Assembly (NCBI RefSeq): GCF_001458595.1
Contig: NZ_LN890327.1
Location: 487,769 to 551,768 of the forward strand
Reading direction: 5' to 3'
Length of the DNA stretch: 64,000 nucleotides
DNA from: Clostridium neonatale
GTDB taxonomy: Bacteria > Bacillota > Clostridia > Clostridiales > Clostridiaceae
The stretch's first letter is position 1. Each line of letters starts with the position of its first letter. Below the pieces are notes generated by a model. That model worked only from the letters and a program-made list of their open reading frames with translations, searched no databases and had not been told where the DNA came from. The position numbers and the translations under genes are program-made. Positions 40,003 to 50,015 of the stretch are shown in pieces.

Positions 40003-40584
40003 ATGAAAAAGAATTTTGGGTATTCAGCTGATTTTGATGATAGTACTGAAATATTATTTAGGGAAGCTAATTATTTGGGGCAAGGTAATAATGGGATAGT
40101 TTATGAATTGCCAGAAAAGAAAGCAATTAAAATTTTTCTAACCCCAAAAGTTTGCAATGATGAGAGCAGCATACTCTTAAAAACTAATGGATCACAATAC
40201 TTTCCTAGAATATATAAAAGGGGTAAGTTATATATCGTTAGAGATATGGTAGAAGGAGAAAGACTTGATGATTATATAAAAAAAAATGGATTAAGCAAAA
40301 AATTAATTAGAAATATATATTCATTGCTACAAGAATTTAAGAGACTCAAATTTAAGAAACTTGACACAAGATGTAAAGATATATACGTTTCTACTGATGA
40401 AGAATTAATGATAATAGATCCTAAAAAGGCTTATAAAAGAAAAGTAGATTATCCAAGACATTTGATGAAGGGTATGAAACGTATAGGTATTTTGGAAGAT
40501 TTTCTTTTAGGAATAAGTGAAATAGATAGAGAAAAAGCAGTTATTTGGGAAGAAAAATTCCAAGAATATATTGAAAATATTTAA
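40003..40584 (+). CDS. Small protein-kinase-like protein
   Basis: 193 residues with a reduced kinase fold: a Gly-rich loop (LGQGNNGIVYEL, ~27-38), the ATP Lys (KAIKIF), an IVRDMVEGERL hinge, and a catalytic-loop-like KLDTRCKDIYV followed by MIIDPKK in place of DFG. The usual HRD His and the loop Asn are not conserved. Members of this family are seen in Bacillus and Clostridium; activity is uncertain. It sits alone between gpmI and eno, which makes glycolytic enzymes possible targets, but this is only context. The start ATG has a weak ribosome site (AAGGTTGAG). Confidence 0.65.
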   Translation: MKKNFGYSADFDDSTEILFREANYLGQGNNGIVYELPEKKAIKIFLTPKVCNDESSILLKTNGSQYFPRIYKRGKLYIVRDMVEGERLDDYIKKNGLSKKLIRNIYSLLQEFKRLKFKKLDTRCKDIYVSTDEELMIIDPKKAYKRKVDYPRHLMKGMKRIGILEDFLLGISEIDREKAVIWEEKFQEYIENI

Positions 40585-40944
40585 ACTTATAGAATCCCAA
40601 ATAGATTTACTATCTTTGCTATAAAACATATTTTAAAAGGTGTGAAATGACCTATTTAGATATTTTATATAATTACCATTTTATAAGAAATATGGGATTA
40701 GACAACTATATTTCTTATTTTGTTGCAAATAAATCTAATTTAGTTATAGATTTGTAGATTGTATTTTCAAACAATATTAATATGTTGCTATATTTGGTGT
40801 ATAATTGTATTGAGGCATTTTTATTAAATTATATACTGCATTTTATAGCGAAAAATTTTAGTATGAATATTTATTAGAATATAAACAAATAATATTCTAG
40901 TAATAATGTTACATACTTTAATATTAATAAGTTTATGAATGTCA
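40585..40944. other. Intergenic region upstream of eno
   Basis: No gene seen. It contains AT-rich direct and inverted short repeats (AGATTTAC / AAATAAATCTAATTTAG-type) but no clear hairpin terminator for the kinase-like gene. Confidence 0.4.
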
Positions 40945-40974
40945 TTGATAATTATTATCAAAAGTGCTATAATA
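40945..40974 (+). promoter_or_regulatory. eno promoter overlapped by a Fur-box-like palindrome
   Basis: TTGATA (40945-40950), 17-nt spacer, TATAAT (40968-40973). The perfect palindrome TGATAATTATTATCA at 40946-40960 covers the -35 and part of the spacer and equals the 7-1-7 Fur box TGATAATNATTATCA known from Bacillus. Binding here would block transcription. Whether the true regulator is Fur is inference. Confidence 0.7.
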
Positions 40975-41013
40975 ATATTAAAGAAAATTAAATATAACAA
41001 TTACTAAATTTGA

Positions 41014-42321
<1,308 letters not shown>

Positions 42322-42346
42322 ATAGGTAAAACATATAATTTTGAAG

Positions 42347-42385
42347 CAAAGGTTGTAGCTTAAATGTCTACAATCTTTGTTTTTA
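42347..42385 (+). terminator. Terminator after eno
   Basis: Twelve-bp stem (42347-42358 with 42368-42379; one G-U pair) followed by TTTTT. Confidence 0.85.
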
Positions 42386-42435
42386 TACAATATAATTATT
42401 AAATTCATAAATCAAAAGATAAAGGGGAATAATAA

Positions 42436-42795
42436 ATGAATTATTATTTGAAGGTATTAAAAAATTATGCTACATTCACTGGCAGAGCACGCAGAAAAGA
42501 GCTTTGGATGTATTTTTTATTTTTTAATATTTTTGCTATACCAGTAACTGTTGCAGATATGATGTTTAATGCTGGAAATAAAATAAACTTATTATATTCA
42601 TTGGCATTTTTATTACCAACAATAGCGGTTGTAGTAAGAAGGTTACATGATATAGGGAAAAGTGGATGGTGGTACCTTATAAGTTTTATTCCATTAGTAG
42701 GAGTGATATGGTTTTTAGTGTTAATGTGCATGGATGGGACACACGGAGAAAATAAATATGGATTAGATCCTAAAGAAGGAAGCTATATAGATTAA
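42436..42795 (+). CDS. DUF805 membrane protein
   Basis: 119 residues with about three to four membrane helices. It begins with YLKVLKNYATFTGRARRKE and has VVRRLHDIGKSGWWYLI, the family's hallmark. Function is unknown; the family often sits in stress or secretion contexts. GGGGAAT precedes the ATG. Confidence 0.88.
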   Translation: MNYYLKVLKNYATFTGRARRKELWMYFLFFNIFAIPVTVADMMFNAGNKINLLYSLAFLLPTIAVVVRRLHDIGKSGWWYLISFIPLVGVIWFLVLMCMDGTHGENKYGLDPKEGSYID

Positions 42796-43021
42796 ATAAT
42801 TACTTATAATTTAAGTCTAGGATTTTAGATAACGTAAAAAGGAGTTGAACTATAGATTAAGCCAATTCCTAAAATTTTGATTTATTTCCACTCTTTATTA
42901 CCAAAGTGTGGTATAATATAACCAAGCTCAGGTATATTTTTTACAATAGAAAAGTTGTAATGATATTGTAAATGTGATATCATTTAGAATGTACGCTATG
43001 ATGATAAATGGAGGTGTTCCA

Positions 43022-43252
43022 ATGGAAAATATATTATTAATTTTAGAAGTAATTCTTGGAGCGGGTATAGTAATAACAATATTTATGCAACCAAGTAAAG
43101 CTGATGCACTAAGTGGATTAGTTCAAGGTGGAAATAAAGAGACTTTCTTTGCAAAAAATAAATCTAGAACAAAAGAAGTTGTTTTAGTTAAATTGACAGT
43201 ATTATTTTCAATACTTTTTGCAATAAATACACTTATTTTAAACATAATATAA
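43022..43252 (+). CDS. secG: Preprotein translocase subunit SecG
   Basis: Small membrane part of the SecYEG channel. The 76 residues carry two membrane helices flanking a Gly/Ser loop (GALSGLVQGGNKETFFAKN-type, here DALSGLVQGG). ATG 43022 follows GGAGGTGTTCCA; the longer frame from 42974 is not supported. secG near eno and rnr is normal for clostridia. A TATAAT at 42912-42917 is a possible -10. Confidence 0.92.
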   Translation: MENILLILEVILGAGIVITIFMQPSKADALSGLVQGGNKETFFAKNKSRTKEVVLVKLTVLFSILFAINTLILNII

Positions 43253-43260
43253 ATAATCTG

Positions 43261-43290
43261 AGCTACTTTAATTAAGGTAGCTTATTTTTA
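43261..43290 (+). terminator. Terminator after secG
   Basis: Nine-bp stem (43261-43269 with 43274-43282, one G-U pair) followed by TATTTTTA. Confidence 0.75.
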
Positions 43291-43425
43291 TGAAGCTTTT
43301 GTAAAGGTTTAACTAAATGGAAATTTATTAAGAATGTTTAAGAAACAAATGAATATATCTATAAGGTAGAATGAAAAGCCTAATCTTCTATACTTATCTC
43401 CAAATTTAAAAAAGAGGTGAGAGGT

Positions 43426-45450
43426 ATGAATTTATTATATATTCCAATACTTGTTGGTATTATAGCTATTTTGGTTGTTATTTTACTAGTGAAAGACATT
43501 CTAAAGAAAAATTCAGGAAACGAGAGAATGAAAGAAATTTCAGGTTACATTGAAGAAGGAGCCATGGCATTTCTTAGAAAGGAGTACTTATATTTAAGTG
43601 TTTTCATAGTTGTTGTAGCCATAGCAATATTAATATTTTTAAGCTATAAAACAGCTATGGCTTTTGTGGTGGGAGCAATTTTTTCTATAATAACTGGTTA
43701 TGTAGGCATGAGAATTGCTGTAAAAGCAAATGTAAGAACGGCAGAAGCGGCTAAAGATGGTATAAAAGGAGCTTTATCAATTGCTTTTTCTGGTGGAACC
43801 GTAATGGGATTAAGTGTAGTAGGATTAGGGTTAATTGGACTTGGATTTTTTTCTATTATTTTCGATTTGAATGCTGAATATATAACTGGTTTTGGACTTG
43901 GTGCTTCGTCAATTGCCTTATTTGCAAGAGTTGGTGGTGGAATTTATACTAAAGCAGCAGATGTAGGTGCGGATTTAGTTGGAAAAGTTGAAGCAGGAAT
44001 TCCAGAAGATGATCCAAGAAATCCAGCAGTTATTGCGGATAACGTTGGTGATAATGTTGGCGATGTTGCTGGAATGGGGGCTGACTTGTTTGAATCTTAT
44101 GTAGGATCGATTATTTCAGCTATCACATTAGGTGCCGCACTTGTAGCAACATATGGGGAAAACATAGTTATATTTCCGTTAATATTATCTGCACTAGGAA
44201 TTTTAGCATCCTTGGTAGGAATAATATATGTTAAATCATATAAAGGAGATAATCCACAAAAAGCGTTAAATGCAGGTAGTACAATTGCAGGTATAATTGT
44301 ACTTGTAGCCGGTTTTATAGTATGTGATATGATGATTGGAGAAATTAAAATATTTATTCCAATAGTTGCAGGGCTTATAGTAGGATTATTAATTGGAAAG
44401 ATTACAGAAATATATACTTCAGCAGATTTTAAATCAGTTAAGCTCATAGCTGATGAATCTAAGACTGGACCAGCAACAAATATAATAGCAGGTCTTGGTG
44501 TTGGAATGAAATCAACAGTAGCACCAATAATATTAATAGTAATTGGAATAATAATATCTTATTTTGCTATTGGAGGATCAAGCAATCCAGCACTTGGTCT
44601 TTATGGAATATCGCTTGCAGCAGTAGGAATGCTTGCAACTACAGCTATAACTGTTGCAGTTGACGCATATGGTCCAATATCAGATAATGCAGGTGGTATT
44701 GCTGAAATGTGTGAGTTAGATGAAAGTGTTAGAGAAATAACAGACAAGCTTGATTCTGTAGGTAATACCACAGCCGCCATAGGTAAAGGATTTGCTATAG
44801 GATCAGCAGCACTTACAGCCCTTGCATTATTTGCTTCCTATTCTCAAGCTGTAAATTTACAAAGTATAAATTTATTAAATCCATTGACATTAGTAGGAGT
44901 ATTAATTGGAGGCATGCTTCCATTTTTATTTGGAGCTTTGACAATGCAATCTGTAGGTAAAGCAGCCACAGAAATGGTTGAAGAAGTAAGAAAACAATTT
45001 AGAGAAAAGACAGGTATTCTTGAAGGAAAGGATAAGCCAGATTACTCAAGATGTGTAGAAATTTCAACCAATGCTGCATTAAGGGAAATGATTATACCTG
45101 GAATTCTTGCAATTGTAGTTCCATTAGCTATAGGATTACTACTTGGAACAGAAGCGCTAGCTGGACTTATTGCAGGAGGTGTTGTTACAGGAGTATTACT
45201 TGCTATTATGATGGCAAATGCAGGCGGTGCATGGGATAATGCGAAGAAATACATTGAAACTGGAGTAAATGGTGGAAAAGGTAGCTTTGCTCATAAAGCT
45301 GGTGTAGTAGGAGATACAGTTGGTGATCCATTTAAGGATACTTCAGGTCCATCTATGAATATACTTATAAAGTTAATGACTATAGTTTCAGTTGTTTTTG
45401 CACCATTGATACTTAAGTATGGTGGGATATTATTATCACTATTTAGTTAA
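43426..45450 (+). CDS. hppA: Membrane-bound K+-dependent pyrophosphatase (ion pump)
   Basis: Couples pyrophosphate hydrolysis to pumping Na+ or H+ across the membrane; 674 residues with about 16 helices. Signature segments include [39 protein letters not shown] and a C-terminal [14 protein letters not shown]. The stretch [10 protein letters not shown] has Ala where K+-independent enzymes have Lys, so it should need K+; Na+ pumping is then possible. ATG 43426 follows AGAGGTGAGAGG; a GTG at 43417 is in frame. Confidence 0.96.
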   Translation: MNLLYIPILVGIIAILVVILLVKDILKKNSGNERMKEISGYIEEGAMAFLRKEYLYLSVFIVVVAIAILIFLSYKTAMAFVVGAIFSIITGYVGMRIAVKANVRTAEAAKDGIKGALSIAFSGGTVMGLSVVGLGLIGLGFFSIIFDLNAEYITGFGLGASSIALFARVGGGIYTKAADVGADLVGKVEAGIPEDDPRNPAVIADNVGDNVGDVAGMGADLFESYVGSIISAITLGAALVATYGENIVIFPLILSALGILASLVGIIYVKSYKGDNPQKALNAGSTIAGIIVLVAGFIVCDMMIGEIKIFIPIVAGLIVGLLIGKITEIYTSADFKSVKLIADESKTGPATNIIAGLGVGMKSTVAPIILIVIGIIISYFAIGGSSNPALGLYGISLAAVGMLATTAITVAVDAYGPISDNAGGIAEMCELDESVREITDKLDSVGNTTAAIGKGFAIGSAALTALALFASYSQAVNLQSINLLNPLTLVGVLIGGMLPFLFGALTMQSVGKAATEMVEEVRKQFREKTGILEGKDKPDYSRCVEISTNAALREMIIPGILAIVVPLAIGLLLGTEALAGLIAGGVVTGVLLAIMMANAGGAWDNAKKYIETGVNGGKGSFAHKAGVVGDTVGDPFKDTSGPSMNILIKLMTIVSVVFAPLILKYGGILLSLFS

Positions 45451-45470
45451 AATGATTAAATGATTTAGTG

Positions 45471-45505
45471 AATAAAGAGGAGGTTATAATCTCCTCTTTA
45501 TTTAG
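45471..45505 (+). terminator. Terminator after hppA
   Basis: Perfect 12-bp stem (45471-45482 with 45491-45502), modest tail. Confidence 0.65.
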
Positions 45506-45588
45506 AATTATGAAAAAATTAAGAGAAAATATAGGAGATATATGATATATTACAATTATTATGATAAGAATATATGGAGGGAATAATA

Positions 45589-46269
45589 ATGCAATATAAA
45601 ATTCAAGGAGAGCCGCTTCCAGTAGTAATTTGTACTTTGGAAGCAGGGGAAAAAATGATAACAGAAAAGGGATCTATGAGCTGGATGTCTCCTAATATGA
45701 AAATGGAAACAACAACAAATGGTGGCTTAGGGAAAGCATTGGGAAGAATGTTTTCAGGAGAGTCTTTATTTCAAAACATATACACTGCTGAAGGTGGAGA
45801 AGGAATGATTGCATTTGCATCAAGTTTTCCTGGTTCAATAAGAGCAATTGAAATTACACCAGAGCAAGGTATTATTGTTCAAAAATCAGCATTTTTAGCT
45901 TCAGAAGCAGGTGTTAATTTATCAGTTCACTTTCAAAAGAAAATAGGATCGGGCCTTTTTGGAGGAGAAGGATTTATAATGCAAAAATTAAGCGGGCATG
46001 GTACTGCTTTTATTGAAATAGATGGATATATAGTAGAATATGAATTATCTTCTGGGCAATCTATAGTAATTGACAGCGGGTATCTAGCAGCTATGAGTGA
46101 AAGTTGTAAGATGGAAATTCAAACAGTTGCAGGACTTAAGAATAAAGTATTTGGGGGAGAAGGATTCTTTAATACAGTAGTAACTGGTCCGGGTAAAGTT
46201 ATGCTTCAAACAATGCCTATAAGTGCGGTTGCAGGCACATTAAGACCATATTTCCCATCAGGAAATTAG
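45589..46269 (+). CDS. AIM24 / TIGR00266 family protein
   Basis: 226 residues of beta-rich protein with the family features: YKIQGEPLPVVICTLEAGE at the start, Gly-rich GEGMIAFAS, FGGEGFIMQKLSGHG and a C-terminal GGEGFFNTVVTGPG. The bacterial function is unknown. ATG 45589 follows GGAGGGAAT; an in-frame TTG/ATG 15 nt upstream is less likely. Confidence 0.88.
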   Translation: MQYKIQGEPLPVVICTLEAGEKMITEKGSMSWMSPNMKMETTTNGGLGKALGRMFSGESLFQNIYTAEGGEGMIAFASSFPGSIRAIEITPEQGIIVQKSAFLASEAGVNLSVHFQKKIGSGLFGGEGFIMQKLSGHGTAFIEIDGYIVEYELSSGQSIVIDSGYLAAMSESCKMEIQTVAGLKNKVFGGEGFFNTVVTGPGKVMLQTMPISAVAGTLRPYFPSGN

Positions 46270-46290
46270 TAAGCTTAATAACATTAATAT

Positions 46291-46334
46291 ATAAGATACT
46301 TTATAATTTTTGTAATATAAAGTATCTTATATAT
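46291..46334 (+). terminator. Terminator after AIM24 gene
   Basis: Perfect 15-bp stem (46291-46305 with 46316-46330), AT-rich. Confidence 0.65.
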
Positions 46335-46395
46335 ATTATAAAAAGCTGAGTTTATAGATTATTTTGAGAATATTTAAAAATAGTTTCAAAATATA

Positions 46396-46424
46396 TTGAC
46401 AAAATATAACTGGGACTTTATACT
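46396..46424 (+). promoter_or_regulatory. Promoter of the nitrogenase-like sulfur locus T-box
   Basis: TTGACA (46396-46401), 17-nt spacer, TATACT (46419-46424): a near-consensus sigma-A promoter right before the T-box leader. Confidence 0.8.
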
Positions 46425-46762
46425 AAATATAAATCATAGTAAACAGATATGAATTAAGAAATATAAAATGCAATGAAGGGAAAGAGTATATTAAGGAAAG
46501 TTTAAAGAGAGGAATTTTTAACCAAGCTGCAAGAAATTCTAAACGGAACTTAATGGAAGTGCGTCCTGGAGCAACTAAACCGAAATAGTAGTAGGGTTAG
46601 CAGGTATGCCTGTTATAGCACAAAATGAGATATTATAAAGAAAGCTATAATAATTATTTTAAAACTTATTTTTACTAATTATTATTTGATTTATAATGAG
46701 TCAGAGTGGGACCGTAGATAACTTATCTACCTCTGTAACTTTTTGCAGAGGTAGTTTTATTT
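46425..46762 (+). promoter_or_regulatory. T-box leader (TGC specifier) heading the nitrogenase-like locus
   Basis: The core AGAGTGGGACCGTAG at 46703-46717 differs from the usual AGAGTGGAACCGCGG at a few bases. A terminator (46727-46735 with 46746-46754, then T run) follows. In Stem I the segment AATGGAAGTGCGTCC presents TGC at 46560-46562 in the place where TGC lies in the other two T-boxes of this window, so cysteine rather than methionine is the likely signal. The leader is strongly similar to the one at 57771-58065 (shared AGCAGGTATGCCTG block). Confidence 0.88.
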
Positions 46763-46785
46763 TTATACGATGGAGTGTGGGGAAA

Positions 46786-46938
46786 ATGGTTAATAAAGAA
46801 GGTAAAGTATTAAAACCTGAGCAGTTAGAAGAATTGCAAAAAATTATTTCAAGTGTAAAGTATGGATCTGTAACACTAATAATACAAGATGGAGTACTAT
46901 TACAAATAGAAAAAAACGAGAAGATAAGATTAAAATAA
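46786..46938 (+). CDS. DUF2292 (YezD-like) small protein
   Basis: 50-residue protein, LEELQKIISSVKYGSVTLIIQDG being its core (split here: KYGSVTLIIQDGVLLQIEK). YezD-type proteins occur beside sulfur assimilation genes in Firmicutes; biochemical role unknown. ATG 46786 follows GGAGTGTGGGG. A longer open frame from 46696 runs through the T-box terminator and is not real. It is the first gene behind the T-box, with a terminator after it. Confidence 0.8.
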   Translation: MVNKEGKVLKPEQLEELQKIISSVKYGSVTLIIQDGVLLQIEKNEKIRLK

Positions 46939-47027
46939 TAGTAATAAACAATAAGCTAAAAATATTAAGAACATATAGTATAAAAATAAATATTATAATG
47001 AACAAAGTTATATCTGACTGGAAAACC

Positions 47028-47073
47028 AGAGGACATACTTCTAAAACATGAAGTATGCCCTCTTTTGTTTTTT
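47028..47073 (+). terminator. Terminator between DUF2292 gene and NifD-like gene
   Basis: Fourteen-bp stem with one mismatch (47028-47041 with 47050-47063) and a T-rich tail. It would reduce T-box-driven transcription into the nitrogenase-like genes, or be a second control point. Confidence 0.75.
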
Positions 47074-47105
47074 ATTTATATTTGCTATCAAATTGATTTA
47101 GTTTC

Positions 47106-47127
47106 TTGCATTAAATAAAAAATGCAA
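47106..47127 (+). promoter_or_regulatory. Inverted repeat upstream of NifD-like gene, candidate operator
   Basis: TTGCATT (47106-47112), 8-nt spacer, AATGCAA (47121-47127). It lies about 50 nt before the NifD-like start, between the terminator and the ribosome site, so it may mark a second promoter with its own regulator. Confidence 0.4.
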
Positions 47128-47175
47128 TTTATTAAGTTGATTTTGAAATAATAAATATTTTAGGGGGATTAAGCA

Positions 47176-48654
47176 ATGGCAACTATTAATTTAAAAGAGG
47201 CTAATGTACCTATAAGAGAAAGTAGACTAGGCTCTATTACTGGATTTAATGGAACAGCCAAAGAGCTTGTAGAGTGTTCACATTCAGGAAAATTAAAAGA
47301 ATGTTCTAGAAAGTTTTCACAGTGTATGGGATGTAATGCTGGGCAGGCATTTTGTCAACTATCAATGATAAAAGATGTAGCTATAGTTAATCATGCACCT
47401 GTTGGATGCTCAGGAGATTTCTTTGGTTTCAATTTTACTTATAGAGTAGAACAAGTAAAAAGAAATTTACCACCAGCAATAGGAAGATATTTTAGCACAT
47501 GTATCGAAGAAAAAGATACTGTTTTTGGGGCAGTTAAAAAATTAGAGGATACAGTAAGGGAAGCTTATAAAAGAGTAAATCCTAGTGCTATTTTTGTTAC
47601 TACTTCTTGTGCATCAGGAATTATTGGTGAAGATATTGAATCTGTTGTTGAATTATTAAGTGATGAACTTAAAATACCAGTTGTATCTTGTTCGTGTGAA
47701 GGCTTTAGATCAAGAATATGGACAACAGGATTTGATGCAGCATATCATTCTGTTTTAAGAAAAATAGTAAAATCACCAACTAAAAAGACCAATAAAGTAA
47801 ATATACCAAATTTCTGGGGAAGCCATATTTTTGATGATTTATTAAGAAGGTTGGGATATGAAGCACAATATATAATGCCTTTTGCTTCAATAAAAGAACT
47901 CGAGCATATTTCAGAAGCCGCTGCAACAATTCATATTTGTCCATCATTAAGCACTTATATGGGAGCAGGTCTTGAACAAGTTTATGGTGTTCCAGAAGTA
48001 AAGGCGCCGCCAGCTTATGGTATAGAAGGTACAGATAGATGGCTTAGAGAAGTTGGAAAAGTATTAGATAGACAAGAGGAAATTGAAAAAATAATAAAAG
48101 AAGAACATGAAAAAATACTGCCACAAGTAGAAAAATATAAAGAAAAATTTAAAGGAAAGAAGGCATATGTAACAGCAGGGGCAGCACATGGACATGCGAT
48201 TATAGCATTACTTAGAGAGCTTGGATTAGAAGTTCAAGGGGCAGCTATATTCCATCACGACCCACTTTATGATAATAAGGATGTAAAATCAGATGCATTA
48301 GCACAAGATGTTGAAATCTATGGTGATATAAAAAATTATCATGTATGTAATAAGCAAGCATACGAGCTTGTAAATGCATTGAATCGAATTAAGCCAGATT
48401 TAATGGTGGCTAGGCATGATGGAATGACTTTATGGGGAACTAAGCTTGGAATACCAGCATTATTAGTTGGCGATGAACAATTTGGTTTTGGATATCAAGG
48501 TGTACTAAATTATGCTTCAAGAATAGAAGAAGCCTTAGATGCTATTGAATTTGTAACTAACTTATCTAAGCACAGCACAATGCCATATACAAAGTGGTGG
48601 CTGGATCAAGAACCAGGAGCTTTTTTAGGAGGTAAAAAGAGATGCCAAGATTAA
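47176..48654 (+). CDS. Nitrogenase-like component 1 alpha subunit (NifD/MarD-like)
   Basis: 492 residues, nitrogenase component 1 superfamily. All three alpha P-cluster Cys positions are present: C53 (MGCNAGQAF), C78 (APVGCSGD) and C145 (TTSCASGIIGEDI). C255 (IHICPSLSTYMGAG) matches the FeMo-cofactor Cys. By eye the cofactor His is Gln441 (GYQGVLNY), and the nitrogenase alpha Gln191/His195 positions read Trp182/Phe186, so N2 fixation is unlikely. With MetY, NifH-like and NifB-like genes adjacent and no nifE/nifN, a methylthio-alkane reductase role is the best guess. GGGGG precedes the ATG; it overlaps the next gene by 13 nt. Confidence 0.88.
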   Translation: MATINLKEANVPIRESRLGSITGFNGTAKELVECSHSGKLKECSRKFSQCMGCNAGQAFCQLSMIKDVAIVNHAPVGCSGDFFGFNFTYRVEQVKRNLPPAIGRYFSTCIEEKDTVFGAVKKLEDTVREAYKRVNPSAIFVTTSCASGIIGEDIESVVELLSDELKIPVVSCSCEGFRSRIWTTGFDAAYHSVLRKIVKSPTKKTNKVNIPNFWGSHIFDDLLRRLGYEAQYIMPFASIKELEHISEAAATIHICPSLSTYMGAGLEQVYGVPEVKAPPAYGIEGTDRWLREVGKVLDRQEEIEKIIKEEHEKILPQVEKYKEKFKGKKAYVTAGAAHGHAIIALLRELGLEVQGAAIFHHDPLYDNKDVKSDALAQDVEIYGDIKNYHVCNKQAYELVNALNRIKPDLMVARHDGMTLWGTKLGIPALLVGDEQFGFGYQGVLNYASRIEEALDAIEFVTNLSKHSTMPYTKWWLDQEPGAFLGGKKRCQD

Positions 48655-49973
48655 TTGAACAACCGAGATATTCATGTGCTCTAGGAGCAATGCAAAGTGT
48701 AGTAGCAATAAAAAGAGGTGTACCAATATTACACTCAGGACCAGGATGTGCAAATAAAATCACTAAATTAATAGGTCAAGGAGAAGGATATGCAGGAGGT
48801 AGTACAATACCTTGTACTAATGCAGAAGAAAAAGATGTCGTATTTGGTGGAGAAAGAAAATTACAAAATGTTATAGATGGTTCTTTTAAGGTTATAGATG
48901 CTGATCTTTATGTAGTTTTAACAGGATGTACAGCAGCCATTGTTGGTGATGATGTTGGAAGTGTAGTTTCACAGTATCAAGATGATGACAAGCCCATAGT
49001 TCATGTTGATAGTGGCGGATTTAAAAGCAATAACTATGTTAGCCATAGTGTTGTTGTAAATGCAATAATTGATCAATATGTGGATAAATTTAAAAATAAT
49101 AATGGAGTGCAGAAAGGACTTGTCAATTTATTTGCAACAGTACCATATCAAGATCCATATTGGAATGGAAATTTGGAAGAACTTAAAAGGATACTTGAAG
49201 CAATTGGATTAAAAGTTAATGTACTTTTTGGAAATGAATCTGATGGTGTTGAGGAGTGGAAGACTGTTCCTAATGCGGAGTTTAATATTTTAGTTAATTC
49301 ATGGGCTGGCCTTGATATTGTAAAACATTTAGAGGAAAAATATAAAACACCATATTTTCATTTTCCATACTTACCTATTGGAGGGATAGATACATCAAAG
49401 TTTTTACGAGGTGTGGCTAAATTTGGAAAACTTAATGAAGAAAAAGTTGAAGCATTTATAAGAAGGGAAGAGGAAAAGTATTATTCTCATATTGAGAAAA
49501 CAGCAGATTTTATGTTGGAGTTTAGATATGGTATTCCAAGAAAGGTATATAGTATAGCTGATTCAACGTATGCTTTAGGTTTCAGCAGATTTTTATTAAA
49601 CGAACTTGGAATTATACCAGGAAAGCAATTTATAATAGATGATACTCCAGAAAAATATCAAGAATATATAAGAAAGCAGTTTGAAAATATATCAGAATAT
49701 AAAGAAAGAACTGTAGAAATAGAATTCAATCCAGATGCCGGAGCTGATAGCTCTAAAATTGAAGAAGACTTTAAAAATAATCCAGATAAACGTCCATTGA
49801 TTTTAGGCAGTGGATGGGATAAAGATTTAGCAGAAAGAATTAAAGCGGATTTGCTTATAATAAGTGTTCCAGTAACCTACAGGTTAATTTTAAATTGCGG
49901 ATATGCTGGATATGCTGGAGGACTTAGAGCTATAGAAGATATCTATGACAGAGTTTTAGGAACGTATAGATAG
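48642..49973 (+). CDS. Nitrogenase-like component 1 beta subunit (NifK/MarK-like)
   Basis: 443 residues, partner of the NifD-like subunit. The three beta P-cluster Cys positions are kept: C12 (PRYSCALGAMQ), C36 (HSGPGCANK) and C96 (VLTGCTAAIVGDDVG). Unlike true NifK it lacks a long N-terminal extension before the first Cys. ATG 48642 follows GGAGGT and lies inside the end of the alpha gene, which suggests coupled, stoichiometric translation. Expected to carry electrons from the NifH-like protein to the alpha-subunit cofactor. Confidence 0.87.
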   Translation: MPRLIEQPRYSCALGAMQSVVAIKRGVPILHSGPGCANKITKLIGQGEGYAGGSTIPCTNAEEKDVVFGGERKLQNVIDGSFKVIDADLYVVLTGCTAAIVGDDVGSVVSQYQDDDKPIVHVDSGGFKSNNYVSHSVVVNAIIDQYVDKFKNNNGVQKGLVNLFATVPYQDPYWNGNLEELKRILEAIGLKVNVLFGNESDGVEEWKTVPNAEFNILVNSWAGLDIVKHLEEKYKTPYFHFPYLPIGGIDTSKFLRGVAKFGKLNEEKVEAFIRREEEKYYSHIEKTADFMLEFRYGIPRKVYSIADSTYALGFSRFLLNELGIIPGKQFIIDDTPEKYQEYIRKQFENISEYKERTVEIEFNPDAGADSSKIEEDFKNNPDKRPLILGSGWDKDLAERIKADLLIISVPVTYRLILNCGYAGYAGGLRAIEDIYDRVLGTYR

Positions 49974-50015
49974 CTAGTATATATTAATAATCATAATTAT
50001 GAGGAGGAAATGAAA

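Noticed and set aside
46696..46785. N-terminal extension of the DUF2292 ORF
   Set aside because: It runs through the T-box core and terminator; the 50-codon form has a proper ribosome site.
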